Shown piece after piece: positions 1 through 8,253 of a stretch of DNA of 51,137 nt. Source of the DNA: JAOTVV01 sp041602035. Its GTDB lineage: Bacteria > Gemmatimonadota > Gemmatimonadetes > Gemmatimonadales > GWC2-71-9. Below the pieces are notes generated by a model. The model saw only the letters and a list, made by a program, of their open reading frames with translations. It ran no database searches and was not told the origin of the DNA. The stretch spans positions 1-51,137 of the forward strand of contig JBFIHA010000019.1 of the NCBI GenBank assembly GCA_041602035.1. Reading direction: 5' to 3'. The first letter of the stretch is position 1, and each line of letters begins with the position of its first letter. Made by a program: the position numbers and the translations under genes.

Positions 1-27
1 CCCGGCCGCTCGGCCGTTCCGGCCGGG
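1..27 (+). terminator. GC-rich hairpin at window edge
   Basis: An 8-bp perfect inverted repeat (1-8 with 20-27) encloses an 11-nt loop and is followed by CCTTG. It could be the terminator stem of a gene left of the window, but it has no T-tract and the window edge hides the context. Confidence 0.2.
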
Positions 28-64
28 CCTTGCCACCGTTCGTCGCGGAGATACGTTGAAGCGC

Positions 65-208
65 ATGTTGGGCACCGGTGCCTTCGTCGCCTTGATCCTC
101 CTCCTGAGCGGGACGGGATTCCCGCCCGCCACCCCCATCGGAGCACAGCTCATGAAGGAGCTCACTCGGGTCATTCTCGTCGAGGCCGTGGAGCCGTGCC
201 TGACCTAG
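65..208 (+). pseudogene. short ORF, possible 5' remnant of a VOC-family gene
   Basis: A 47-codon ORF opens at ATG 65 with a hydrophobic signal-like stretch (residues 6-20). From the internal ATG at 152 it continues MKELTRVILVEAVEPCLT and then stops. GGAG at 140-143 is well spaced from ATG 152. That 18-residue piece resembles, from memory, the first beta strand of VOC/glyoxalase-family proteins, which normally run on for about 120 residues; no such continuation is seen in any frame before fumarase. It may be a truncated gene start or a chance short ORF. Confidence 0.2.
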
Positions 209-239
209 AATCTGACGATGATGGGAGGAGGAGTGGCCC

Positions 240-1853
240 ATGCCCGAATTCTCGTACGTAGATCCATTCCCCACTGCCGCAGACGACACGGTGTACCGCC
301 GGCTCGCCTCGGATGACGTCTCGCTGGCCTCGTTTGACGGCCACGACGTGCTCAAAGTGACACCGCAGGCGCTCACGCGGCTCGCGCGCGAAGCGATGCG
401 CGATGCCTCGTTTCTGATGCGCACCGCGCACCTGGAACAGGTGGCCGCGATCCTCGATGACCCCGACGCGAGTGACAACGACCGGGGAGTCGCGCTCGCC
501 ATGTTGCGGAATGCCGAGGTATCAGCCCAATTCGTGCTACCATTCTGTCAGGATACGGGAACGGCCACCGTGTTTGCCAAGAAAGGGCAATGCGTGTGGA
601 CCGGCGGCGGGGACGCGGAGGCGCTGAGCCGTGGGATCTACGAGACCTACGCGTCGGAGAACCTCCGCTACTCGCAAACCCTCCCGCTCACGGTGTACGA
701 CGAGAAGAACTCCGGTACCAACCTCCCGGCGCAGATCGACATCCTGGCCACGGACGGCATGGAGTACCGATTCCTGTTCGTCGCGAAGGGTGGTGGGTCG
801 GCAAACAAAACCTATCTGTTTCAGGAGACCAAGGCGCTCCTCACGCCCGAGCGTCTGGTGCCGTATTTGACCGAGAAGATGAAGACGCTGGGTACCGCCG
901 CCTGTCCCCCCTATCACTTGGCGTTCGTGATCGGCGGAACGTCGGCCGAAGCAAACCTGAAGACGGTCAAGCTCGCGACCACGGGATACCTCGACGGCCT
1001 GCCAACGCGGGGGAGCGAGTCAGGTCAGGCCTTTCGCGACGCAGAGCTGGAGCGAGCAATGCTCGATGCCGCGTACGGGACCGGCATCGGGGCCCAGTTC
1101 GGCGGGAAGTACTTTGCCCTCGACGTGCGGGTGGTCCGGTTGCCGCGTCATGGCGCGTCCTGTCCCATCGGTCTGGGCGTGTCGTGTTCGGCCCACCGCA
1201 ACGTGAAGGCCAAGATCGATCGCGACGGCATCTGGGTGGAACAGCTCGAGCGCGATCCGGGCCGGTTCATCCCCGAACGGTTTCGCGGGGCCCGGGAGCG
1301 GGGAGTGGTCGCCATCGATCTCAGTCGGCCGATGAAAGACATCCTGGCCGCGTTGACGAAGCATCCGGTGAAGACCCGGCTGGCGCTGACCGGGCCGATG
1401 GTGGTCGCGCGCGACATTGCGCACGCCAAGCTCAAGGAACGGCTCGACCGAGGCGAGGATCTGCCTCAGTACTTCAAAGATCACCCGGTCTATTATGCGG
1501 GGCCGGCCAAGACGCCACAGGGTCTTCCTTCGGGGTCGTTCGGCCCGACGACGGCTGGACGCATGGACTCATACGTCAGGCAGTTTCAGGCCCGCGGCGG
1601 ATCGATGGTGATGATCGCCAAAGGGAACCGAAGCCGGCAGGTCACCGAGTCCTGCCGCGAGCATGGTGGCTTCTACCTCGGATCGATCGGTGGGCCCGCC
1701 GCCGTGCTGGCGAAGGAACACATCAAGCAGGTCGAGGTGGTCGAGTACCCGGAGCTGGGGATGGAGGCGATCTACCGCATCGAGGTGGAAGATTTCCCCG
1801 CCTTCATCCTGGTCGACGACAAGGGGAACGACTTCTTCGCCGACCTCTCGTGA
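240..1853 (+). CDS. fumA: fumarate hydratase, class I (iron-sulfur dependent)
   Basis: Cytosolic TCA-cycle enzyme that interconverts fumarate and malate with a 4Fe-4S cluster. The 537 aa contain both the alpha (N-terminal) and beta (C-terminal) parts in one chain, close to the 548 aa of E. coli FumA. The cluster ligands can be placed at C103 (in FCQDTGTA), C222 and C316 (in GVSCSAH), nearly the E. coli positions 105, 224 and 318. GPTTAGRMD in the C-terminal half matches the beta part. The ATG at 240 has a strong AGGAGGAG Shine-Dalgarno (SD) sequence about 8 nt upstream. It appears monocistronic, followed by hairpins at 1861 and 2009. Confidence 0.95.
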   Translation: MPEFSYVDPFPTAADDTVYRRLASDDVSLASFDGHDVLKVTPQALTRLAREAMRDASFLMRTAHLEQVAAILDDPDASDNDRGVALAMLRNAEVSAQFVLPFCQDTGTATVFAKKGQCVWTGGGDAEALSRGIYETYASENLRYSQTLPLTVYDEKNSGTNLPAQIDILATDGMEYRFLFVAKGGGSANKTYLFQETKALLTPERLVPYLTEKMKTLGTAACPPYHLAFVIGGTSAEANLKTVKLATTGYLDGLPTRGSESGQAFRDAELERAMLDAAYGTGIGAQFGGKYFALDVRVVRLPRHGASCPIGLGVSCSAHRNVKAKIDRDGIWVEQLERDPGRFIPERFRGARERGVVAIDLSRPMKDILAALTKHPVKTRLALTGPMVVARDIAHAKLKERLDRGEDLPQYFKDHPVYYAGPAKTPQGLPSGSFGPTTAGRMDSYVRQFQARGGSMVMIAKGNRSRQVTESCREHGGFYLGSIGGPAAVLAKEHIKQVEVVEYPELGMEAIYRIEVEDFPAFILVDDKGNDFFADLS

Positions 1854-1860
1854 TCTCGCG

Positions 1861-1875
1861 CGGGCCGTTGGCCCG
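1861..1875 (+). terminator. hairpin just after fumarase
   Basis: CGGGCC-GTT-GGCCCG forms a 6-bp perfect stem with a 3-nt loop, 7 nt after the fumarase stop. There is no T-tract. A second, weaker stem (GGCGCT 1885-1890 with AGCGCC 1900-1905) follows. Termination function is inferred from position only. Confidence 0.3.
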
Positions 1876-2008
1876 ACATGGACCGGCGCTCTGCCAGCCA
1901 GCGCCCCGACCGTGACCGCGAGCGTCCGTCGCACGGTCGCAGCAGGGCGCTGCACGTGCCCAATGCCGCTGCGCTGCGTCGCAGGCCCACATCCCAGATC
2001 TTCGGCTC

Positions 2009-2038
2009 GAAACCGCGCTTCACGGTTTCTTCATGTTT
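2009..2038 (+). terminator. rho-independent-like terminator
   Basis: GAAACCG (2009-2015), a 7-nt loop, then CGGTTTC (2023-2029) form a perfect 7-bp stem followed by TTCATGTTT, unusually T-rich for this GC-rich sequence. It is the best terminator candidate for the fumarase transcript. It separates fumarase from the small gene at 2081. Confidence 0.5.
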
Positions 2039-2080
2039 CGGTCCGTAGCTTGCACGACGTGGACTCCGCGAGGAGAGCGA

Positions 2081-2248
2081 ATGCCGGACACCACGTGTGC
2101 CGTGCCAGCGCATCGGCTCGAAGGCAAGGAACTCCGACAACGGGTCAAGGCGATCGAGGAGGAACTCCGCGACCTGGACCCGGAGGAGGGGTACGAGTGG
2201 CCGTGCGACGATGCGCGTGCCAGCTCGCACTCGGCGAATGCGCCGTGA
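2081..2248 (+). CDS. small hypothetical acidic protein
   Basis: A 55-aa ORF starting at ATG 2081, chosen over the upstream ATG 2033 because GAGGAG lies about 5 nt before it. The centre (KELRQRVKAIEEELRDLDPEEG) reads as a charged amphipathic helix, and a Trp-Pro-Cys follows. I recognise no family. It sits alone between terminator-like hairpins at 2009 and 2275, which supports a separate small transcription unit. It could still be a spurious ORF in a 590-nt gap. Confidence 0.45.
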   Translation: MPDTTCAVPAHRLEGKELRQRVKAIEEELRDLDPEEGYEWPCDDARASSHSANAP

Positions 2249-2274
2249 GCGATTCGCCGTTCTGAGTGTGTAAC

Positions 2275-2306
2275 GCGCCCGGCATCGACCGGGCGCTTGC
2301 GTTTGC
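2275..2306 (+). terminator. strong hairpin after the small ORF
   Basis: GCGCCCGG (2275-2282), loop CATCGA, CCGGGCGC (2289-2296) form a perfect 8-bp GC stem followed by TTGCGTTTG. Outer bases AACGC and GCGTT can extend the pairing around a small bulge. It is placed as the terminator of the 2081-2248 gene. Confidence 0.55.
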
Positions 2307-2457
2307 TGGTCCATCAGGCCGTCGCTTTCCGTACGACGGAACCATGCAATCCTCTCCAGAGCACGGGTCGGAACTCGGTGGAACGGTGCCCAGCACCGCG
2401 GTGTTAGGATTGTGATATGTCCCTGTCCCCAATCACGAGGTGCAGACGTCCGTGGCG
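2297..2457. other. intergenic stretch without a clear gene
   Basis: About 160 nt between the hairpin at 2275 and the LVIVD lipoprotein gene. TAGGAT at 2405-2410 is a possible -10 element, but I find no convincing -35 at the right distance. No RNA gene or repeat is recognisable. Confidence 0.4.
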
Positions 2458-4179
2458 ATGAGCAGGCGTGGGGCTCCGTGGAGTGCGCTGGCTGGCCTCG
2501 TGTTTGCCGCGTGGGCGTGCGGTGACGCCGTGGATGGCACGGTCGATCAACCGCGGCTCAGGTTCCAACCCTCCACGGTGGGGCTCGTGCTGGAGCGCCA
2601 GGCCACACTCATGCTGGAGAACGTCGGTACCGGTGTGGCCCAAGGAGTGACACTCCGGTGGGACGACGTGGATGGGATCCAGGGGTTCGGCGCGACCCTC
2701 GATGCCGCGCCGTTATCGGTCCCCCAGTTGAACGGAGGGGGTGCGCAGGCCGTCGCCGTCACGCTCGGTATTCCGGCCACCGTGCCTGTCGGCACGTACA
2801 CGGTCATCCTCGTGGCCGACCTGAGCGGCACCGCGGCTGCCACCGCCGAGATCTCGGTTCAGGTCGCGGCGGTGTCTCCGGGCACGGTGACGGTGTTCGG
2901 AGCTGTGTCGGCCCGGCAAGGCGACGTGGTCACCTACACGGCCGAGGTGCGCGATGCAGCCGGAGCGGCGGTCACCGACTCCACGATCGCCTGGTCGGTC
3001 TCCCCGCCGGGCGCCGGCCTGATCGATGCCACTGGCAGGTTCGTGGGCTATCAACCGGGGGCAGCTCGTGTGCGTGCCCGCGCGGGGTCCCTCGTCGATT
3101 CCATCGAGGTCACCGTCCAACCCCGCGGACTCGCGGGGACGTTCACGGTAGAAGGGCAGGGAATGATCGTGGACCGGTTCACCTCCGACCTGTGGGTTCA
3201 TGGGACAGCGGCCTATACCGGAACGTGGAGCGTTCGGACGGAGCCGGGCAATACGCTGTACGTCTGGCGGGTCGACGATCCGACCCAGCCGGCGCTCACC
3301 GATTCGCTGCGCCTCGACGCGCGCACCGTGAACGACGTCAAGGTACGCTCGGATGGCACCCTGGCCATCGCAACGCACGAGGGATCGAGCGACGGACTCA
3401 ACGGTATCAGCCTGCTCGATCTCGCCGATCCGCTGCACCCGGTCGTGATCGGACGATACACCGGTGGTCTCGAATCGGGCGTCCACAACGTGTGGATCGA
3501 TGGCGACCACGTGTACGCGGTGCCCGATGGCGCAGGGACGGGGCTGCGTGTCGTCGACATCACCGATCCCGACAATCCCACCGAGGCAGCCCAGTTCGTC
3601 GGCGGATCCAGCTTCCTTCACGATGTCTACGTCCGCGACGGCCTGGCGTTCTTGTCCCACTGGAATGACGGTCTCATCATCGTGGACGTCGGGAACGGGA
3701 TCGCGGGCGGATCGCCCTCGGATCCGCAGGAGGTGAGTCGCATCGCTACCTTGGGCGGGCAGACCCACAACGCATGGTATTGGCCGGCAGCCGGCTACGT
3801 GTTCGTGGGCGAGGAGGACTTCGGCACACCCGGGATCCTCCACGTGGTGGACGTGCGCGACGTGAGGCAGCCACGCGGGGTGGCGACATATGCCGTGCCG
3901 GGGGGGCCTCCGCACAACTTCTGGCTAGACGAGACGCGCGGCATTCTGTTCGCGGCGTGGTATGGCCAGGGACTGCGGGCAGTTGACGTCTCAGGGGACC
4001 TGCTGGGGCGACTGGAGCTCCAGGGGCGGGAAATCGCCACCTCATTCTATGGCGGTTCCGGCGCGTGCCCCAGCGCGGCGGGATCATTCACGTGCACCTG
4101 GGCACCGCAGCTCGAGGGAGACCTGGTGTTCGTGTCCGACATGAACAGCGGACTGACCGTTCTCCGCCCACAGTTCTAA
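2458..4179 (+). CDS. LVIVD-repeat lipoprotein with Ig-like domains
   Basis: A predicted exported lipoprotein of 573 aa. The n-region MSRRGAPW, a hydrophobic stretch and C21 (after AAWA) make a reasonable signal peptide II site, although the lipobox is not ideal. Residues about 30-120 look like a beta-rich CARDB/Ig-type domain and about 125-215 like a Big-type Ig domain. The C-terminal 350 residues carry repeats such as LRVVDITDPDNP and LHVVDVRDVRQP, the LVIVD motif that builds propeller-like surface proteins. GTG 2440 is an in-frame alternative start; neither has a good SD. The ligand is unknown. Confidence 0.75.
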   Translation: MSRRGAPWSALAGLVFAAWACGDAVDGTVDQPRLRFQPSTVGLVLERQATLMLENVGTGVAQGVTLRWDDVDGIQGFGATLDAAPLSVPQLNGGGAQAVAVTLGIPATVPVGTYTVILVADLSGTAAATAEISVQVAAVSPGTVTVFGAVSARQGDVVTYTAEVRDAAGAAVTDSTIAWSVSPPGAGLIDATGRFVGYQPGAARVRARAGSLVDSIEVTVQPRGLAGTFTVEGQGMIVDRFTSDLWVHGTAAYTGTWSVRTEPGNTLYVWRVDDPTQPALTDSLRLDARTVNDVKVRSDGTLAIATHEGSSDGLNGISLLDLADPLHPVVIGRYTGGLESGVHNVWIDGDHVYAVPDGAGTGLRVVDITDPDNPTEAAQFVGGSSFLHDVYVRDGLAFLSHWNDGLIIVDVGNGIAGGSPSDPQEVSRIATLGGQTHNAWYWPAAGYVFVGEEDFGTPGILHVVDVRDVRQPRGVATYAVPGGPPHNFWLDETRGILFAAWYGQGLRAVDVSGDLLGRLELQGREIATSFYGGSGACPSAAGSFTCTWAPQLEGDLVFVSDMNSGLTVLRPQF

Positions 4180-4283
4180 TCCCGAACCCGTCCGGCGAGC
4201 CTCCGCGTTCCTCGAAGCGCAGAGCGAGGGTACCGTGCATAACAGGGCGACTCTGAGTAGCGTTCGGGGAGGCGCGGCGGAGA

Positions 4284-4766
4284 ATGACGATGCTCGAGGC
4301 CATCAAGAGATTCTTTGGTCACAACCTCGCTCCCACACCGGTGCCTGCCGGAGCCGAGGAGACCTCAGGCAGGGGTGACCGCCTCGCACTGGCGGCCTGT
4401 GCGTTGCTCCTCGAGTTGGCCCACGCCGACGACGAATTCACCCAGGACGAGCGCCGCCACATCGAGGAAACGCTCACCCACCACTTCGCCATGCCAGCCG
4501 ACGCCGTACAGGAGCTGATTCGACTGGCGGACGAAGAGCGGCAGCGAGCGGTCGACCTCTATCAGTTCACGAGTCTCATAACGGCGAGCTACGACGAGGG
4601 CCAGCGACTGCTCCTCGCGGAAATCATGTGGCGAGTGGTCTTCGCCGACGGCTCGCTCGCGCGACACGAAAGCTACCTGATGCGCAAACTGTCCAATCTG
4701 CTCGAGTTGCGACCCGGGTATCTCGCCGAGGCGCGCTCACGAGCGTTGAGCGACGGGGCGGACTGA
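4284..4766 (+). CDS. TerB-family protein
   Basis: A 160-aa cytosolic, all-helical protein. After a variable 30-residue N-terminus it shows the TerB pattern: an acidic motif ADDEFTQDE at 48-56, a central helix region, and a second copy-like motif FADGSLARHE near 125-135. These acidic motifs bind divalent metal in TerB of tellurite-resistance operons. No other ter genes are nearby, so a tellurite role is not supported; stand-alone TerB proteins are common. The start may be ATG 4284 or ATG 4290. tilS begins 4 nt after its stop. Confidence 0.75.
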   Translation: MTMLEAIKRFFGHNLAPTPVPAGAEETSGRGDRLALAACALLLELAHADDEFTQDERRHIEETLTHHFAMPADAVQELIRLADEERQRAVDLYQFTSLITASYDEGQRLLLAEIMWRVVFADGSLARHESYLMRKLSNLLELRPGYLAEARSRALSDGAD

Positions 4767-4770
4767 CGGC

Positions 4771-6147
4771 GTGACTGCCCTCGACCGTCGCCTCAGGACG
4801 CACGTCGGGAAACATGGGCTGTTTCCGGAGCCCGGGGTTGCCCTGCTGGCGGTGAGCGGTGGGTCGGACTCCTTAGCGCTCCTCGACCTCATGGCTGGGA
4901 TAGCGTCGGCGTTGAACCTCACCCTGGCCGTGGCGCACGTCGATCACGGCATTGCTCCCGACAGCGATGCGGTCGCCCGCTCGGTGGAGGAGGTGTGCGG
5001 TCGGTATGGGGTGCCGTTCCACTCCGCGCGAGTGCACCTTGGCCCAGGGGCGTCTGAGACCGAGGCTCGCGTGGCCCGCTACGGGGAGTTGCGCCGTCTG
5101 CAGCGGGAGACCGGCGCGGCGTACCTCGTCACGGCGCACCACCGGGACGACCAGGTCGAGACCGTGCTGTTTCGGGTGCTGCGGGGGAGCGGGGTGGCCG
5201 GCCTTGCCGGAATCCCTGCCCGCGGGCCGATGGGTCTGGTGCGGCCACTCCTCCCGTTCACCCGGGCGGAGCTTCACGGGTGGCTCGCGGAGCGCGCCGC
5301 AGCTCACGAGTGGGTGCCGCCCATCCATGAGGATCCCGCCAACCGAGACGAGCGACATGACCGGGTGTGGCTACGACACACGCTGCTGCCGCTCGTTCGC
5401 ACCCGTTTCGGGGCGGAGGTCGATGAGCGGCTGGCTCGAGTGGCGCTTGGGGCGCGCCGCAACCGGAAAGCGTGGAGTGCGCTGGTGCGATCGCTGCCCG
5501 ACCTGGAGCTGCGCCGGACGGCGCGGGGGGTGGAGGTTGCCCGGCACTCCCTGGCTCGGTATGATAACGTGTTATCAGAGGCCATCTTGCGGGCTCTGGG
5601 TCGAGAAGCGGGGTGCACCGTGGGTTCCCGCGGCGCTCGGCGACTCGCGCGGTTCGCGCGGTCGGGCTCGAGTGGAAAGCGGCTGGAACTCGGGCGTGGC
5701 TTCGACGCGGTGTTGGCCTTCGATCGCCTGGTGATCGGTCGGAGAGCCGCTGAACCACCGCCGTCATCTCGCCTCATTCAGGGGCGGCAAGGGTCGCTCG
5801 CGTGGGGTCAGTGGGAGTTCGAGTGGTGCACCAACGTGGCTGGTCGCGTGCTGCGTTCGGGGTACGCCACCTGGGTATCCCCAGGATCGCTCACGGTGCG
5901 GGCAGTGGATGCCGGAGACAGAGTGGTGCCGCTCGGTGGGGTGGGATCGCGGAAGGTGCGCCGGATCCTGATGGAGTCACGGGTCCCGTTCCAGGAGCGT
6001 GCCGAGCATCCGGTGCTGGAGCGAGAGGGGACGATCCTCTGGGTGCCGGGGGTGTGCCGCGCTGAGGCGGCAGTGCCGCAGGGCGGTGGCGAGGCGCTGA
6101 TGATCGAAGCTCGGCGGCCCGAGGCTCGCGACGGAGCGAATCGGTAA
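4771..6147 (+). CDS. tilS: tRNA(Ile)-lysidine synthetase
   Basis: Converts the wobble C34 of tRNA-Ile(CAU) to lysidine using ATP, so that AUA is read as Ile; essential in most bacteria. The PP-loop ATPase motif SGGSDS is at 29-34, followed by VAHVDHG and TAHHRDDQVET typical of the N-terminal N-type ATP-pyrophosphatase domain. The C-terminal part (from about 290) fits the TilS tail domains. It is 458 aa against 432 in E. coli. The start is GTG 4771, 4 nt after terB. It precedes ftsH, a common tilS-ftsH order. Confidence 0.9.
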   Translation: MTALDRRLRTHVGKHGLFPEPGVALLAVSGGSDSLALLDLMAGIASALNLTLAVAHVDHGIAPDSDAVARSVEEVCGRYGVPFHSARVHLGPGASETEARVARYGELRRLQRETGAAYLVTAHHRDDQVETVLFRVLRGSGVAGLAGIPARGPMGLVRPLLPFTRAELHGWLAERAAAHEWVPPIHEDPANRDERHDRVWLRHTLLPLVRTRFGAEVDERLARVALGARRNRKAWSALVRSLPDLELRRTARGVEVARHSLARYDNVLSEAILRALGREAGCTVGSRGARRLARFARSGSSGKRLELGRGFDAVLAFDRLVIGRRAAEPPPSSRLIQGRQGSLAWGQWEFEWCTNVAGRVLRSGYATWVSPGSLTVRAVDAGDRVVPLGGVGSRKVRRILMESRVPFQERAEHPVLEREGTILWVPGVCRAEAAVPQGGGEALMIEARRPEARDGANR

Positions 6148-6267
6148 CGGTTTCGCCATCGGCACAGGGAACTCGGTGATGGCGACTGGTGAATACTAGA
6201 CGTGGATGGTGACGGGCTGATTGGGCGCGTGGGACATTCATCCCCAATGCTGGGAGACTGACCGAGG
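6148..6267. other. intergenic region before ftsH
   Basis: A 120-nt gap that probably holds the ftsH promoter. CGAGG sits immediately before the ATG as a ribosome-binding site. TTGGGC at 6221 is a possible -35, but I see no matching -10, so no promoter is called. Confidence 0.3.
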
Positions 6268-8253
6268 ATGGCGGATCGGAAGCCACCCACCTCGAAATTC
6301 AATTGGGCGGGGTTGAGCCGCAACCTCGTATTCTGGATGCTGATCATCCTCATCCCGATCGCGTTCTACCAGATGGTCGACGCGAACCGTGGTGCGGTAG
6401 GGGAGATCTCGTACACCGAATTCCAGAGCTATCTGGACCGCGACAATATCGCGCGCGTTGAGATCACGAGCGGAAAGCACGTGAAGGGCGAGTTCAAGCG
6501 GCCGGTGACCAAAGATGGACAGGAAGTGGAGAGGTTCAGTCTCGTGCTTCCCATTCAGGACTCGGAGCTGTTCCTCCAGCGGCTCGAGGAGCACGACGTT
6601 CCGATCTCCGCCAAGGAACCGAAGACCTCGTTCGGCACCATGCTGTTTCAGTTTCTTCCGTGGGTGATTCTCATTGCGCTCTGGATCTTCTTCTTCCGAC
6701 AGGTCCAGCAGGGTGGAAACCGCGCGTTCGCGTTCGGCAAGTCGAAAGCGAAGTTGCTCTCCGGCGACACGCCCAAGGTCACGTTCCAGGACGTTGCCGG
6801 CTGTGACGAGGCCAAGGTGGAGCTGGAAGAGATCATCGAGTTCCTTCGGGATCCGCAGCGGTTCCAGCGGCTTGGGGGGCGGCTGCCGAAGGGGGTACTC
6901 CTGGTCGGACCGCCGGGCACTGGGAAGACGCTGCTGGCCCGGGCGGTGGCCGGGGAAGCCGCACGACCGTTCTTCTCGATGTCCGGCTCGGATTTCGTCG
7001 AGATGTTCGTCGGCGTCGGTGCCTCGCGGGTCCGGGATCTGTTCGAGCAGGGGAAGGCTCACGCGCCGTGCCTGATCTTCATCGACGAGATCGATGCGGT
7101 GGGGCGGCACCGCGGGGCCGGGCTTGGTGGCGGTCACGACGAGCGCGAGCAGACGCTCAATCAGCTGCTGGTCGAGATGGATGGGTTCGAGTCGAACGAG
7201 GGCGTGATTCTGATCGCGGCTACGAACCGGCCCGACGTGCTCGATCCCGCGCTGCTCCGCCCGGGACGGTTCGATCGGCAGATCGTCGTCGACATGCCTG
7301 ATGTCCGCGGCCGCGAGATGATTTTCAAAGTGCATGCGCGGAAGATCCCGTTGGCCGACGACGTCCGCTTGGAGACGATCGCGCGGGCGACCCCAGGGCT
7401 CGCCGGTGCCGATCTGGCGAACATCGTGAACGAGGCGGCTCTGCTCGCGGCTCGGCGCAACAAGAACAAGGTCGAGATGGTGGACTTCGAAGACGCCAAG
7501 GACAAGGTCATGCTGGGCGTCGAGCGCAAGAGCATGGTGCTGTCCGACGAGGAGCGAAAGCTCACGGCGTATCACGAAGCCGGCCACGCCCTGGTGAGTG
7601 TGCGTGTACCGGGCCTGGATCCGGTGCACAAGGTGACCATCGTTCCGCGGGGTCGGGCGCTCGGCATCACGTTCTCGCTCCCCGAGGAGGATCGCCACAA
7701 CTACACCAAGGCGTACATCCTGGGACGGCTCGCGATGGCGTATGGTGGTCGCGTGGCCGAAGAGCTCATCTTCGGCCCGGAGAAGGTCACCACCGGCGCC
7801 GCACAAGATATCCAGCAGGCCACTGAGATGGCCCGCCGCATGGTGACGCAATTCGGCATGAGCGAGGCAATCGGCCCGGTGGCCGTGGGCGACCGCGAGC
7901 AGCAGATCTTCCTCGGGCGGGAGTTTGCCCAGCATCGCGAGATCTCCGACCGGACCGCCGAAATGGTCGACGCCGAGGTGAAGCGCATACTGGACGACGC
8001 GTACGAGCGCGCCCGCTCGATCCTCGAAGCGGATATGGATACGCTGCACGCGATGGCGGACGCGTTGCTGGAGCGCGAGACGCTCGATCGTGAGGAGGTG
8101 GACCTCCTCGCGAAGGGGCAGGACCTCCCGCCACGGCTTCCGTCGGAGAGTGCGGCGACCCCCGAACTCAAGCGGGACGTGAAAGCCCCGGCGCCTGCGT
8201 CTGGGACCCGGCCCGTGCTCGGGACCCCGCCGGCTGAGCCGGCCGGCGCGTGA
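6268..8253 (+). CDS. ftsH: ATP-dependent zinc metalloprotease FtsH
   Basis: Inner-membrane AAA+ protease that degrades membrane and short-lived cytosolic proteins as a hexamer. The 661 aa show TM1 at about 20-38, a short periplasmic domain, TM2 at about 127-147, Walker A GPPGTGKT at 214-221, Walker B IFIDEID with D273/E274, the second-region-of-homology LRPGRFDRQ, and the zinc site HEAGH at 436-440. The last 50 residues are a variable Pro/Ala-rich tail. CGAGG lies just before ATG 6268. Its stop overlaps the folP start by 4 nt. Confidence 0.97.
   Translation: MADRKPPTSKFNWAGLSRNLVFWMLIILIPIAFYQMVDANRGAVGEISYTEFQSYLDRDNIARVEITSGKHVKGEFKRPVTKDGQEVERFSLVLPIQDSELFLQRLEEHDVPISAKEPKTSFGTMLFQFLPWVILIALWIFFFRQVQQGGNRAFAFGKSKAKLLSGDTPKVTFQDVAGCDEAKVELEEIIEFLRDPQRFQRLGGRLPKGVLLVGPPGTGKTLLARAVAGEAARPFFSMSGSDFVEMFVGVGASRVRDLFEQGKAHAPCLIFIDEIDAVGRHRGAGLGGGHDEREQTLNQLLVEMDGFESNEGVILIAATNRPDVLDPALLRPGRFDRQIVVDMPDVRGREMIFKVHARKIPLADDVRLETIARATPGLAGADLANIVNEAALLAARRNKNKVEMVDFEDAKDKVMLGVERKSMVLSDEERKLTAYHEAGHALVSVRVPGLDPVHKVTIVPRGRALGITFSLPEEDRHNYTKAYILGRLAMAYGGRVAEELIFGPEKVTTGAAQDIQQATEMARRMVTQFGMSEAIGPVAVGDREQQIFLGREFAQHREISDRTAEMVDAEVKRILDDAYERARSILEADMDTLHAMADALLERETLDREEVDLLAKGQDLPPRLPSESAATPELKRDVKAPAPASGTRPVLGTPPAEPAGA

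Noticed and set aside
590..1915. 441-aa plus-strand frame within fumarase
   Set aside because: Out-of-frame overlap with class I fumarase; Arg/Gly-rich product typical of a shifted frame.
4284..4766. Tellurite-resistance operon
   Set aside because: Only a single TerB-like gene is present; no terC, terD or terZ neighbours.
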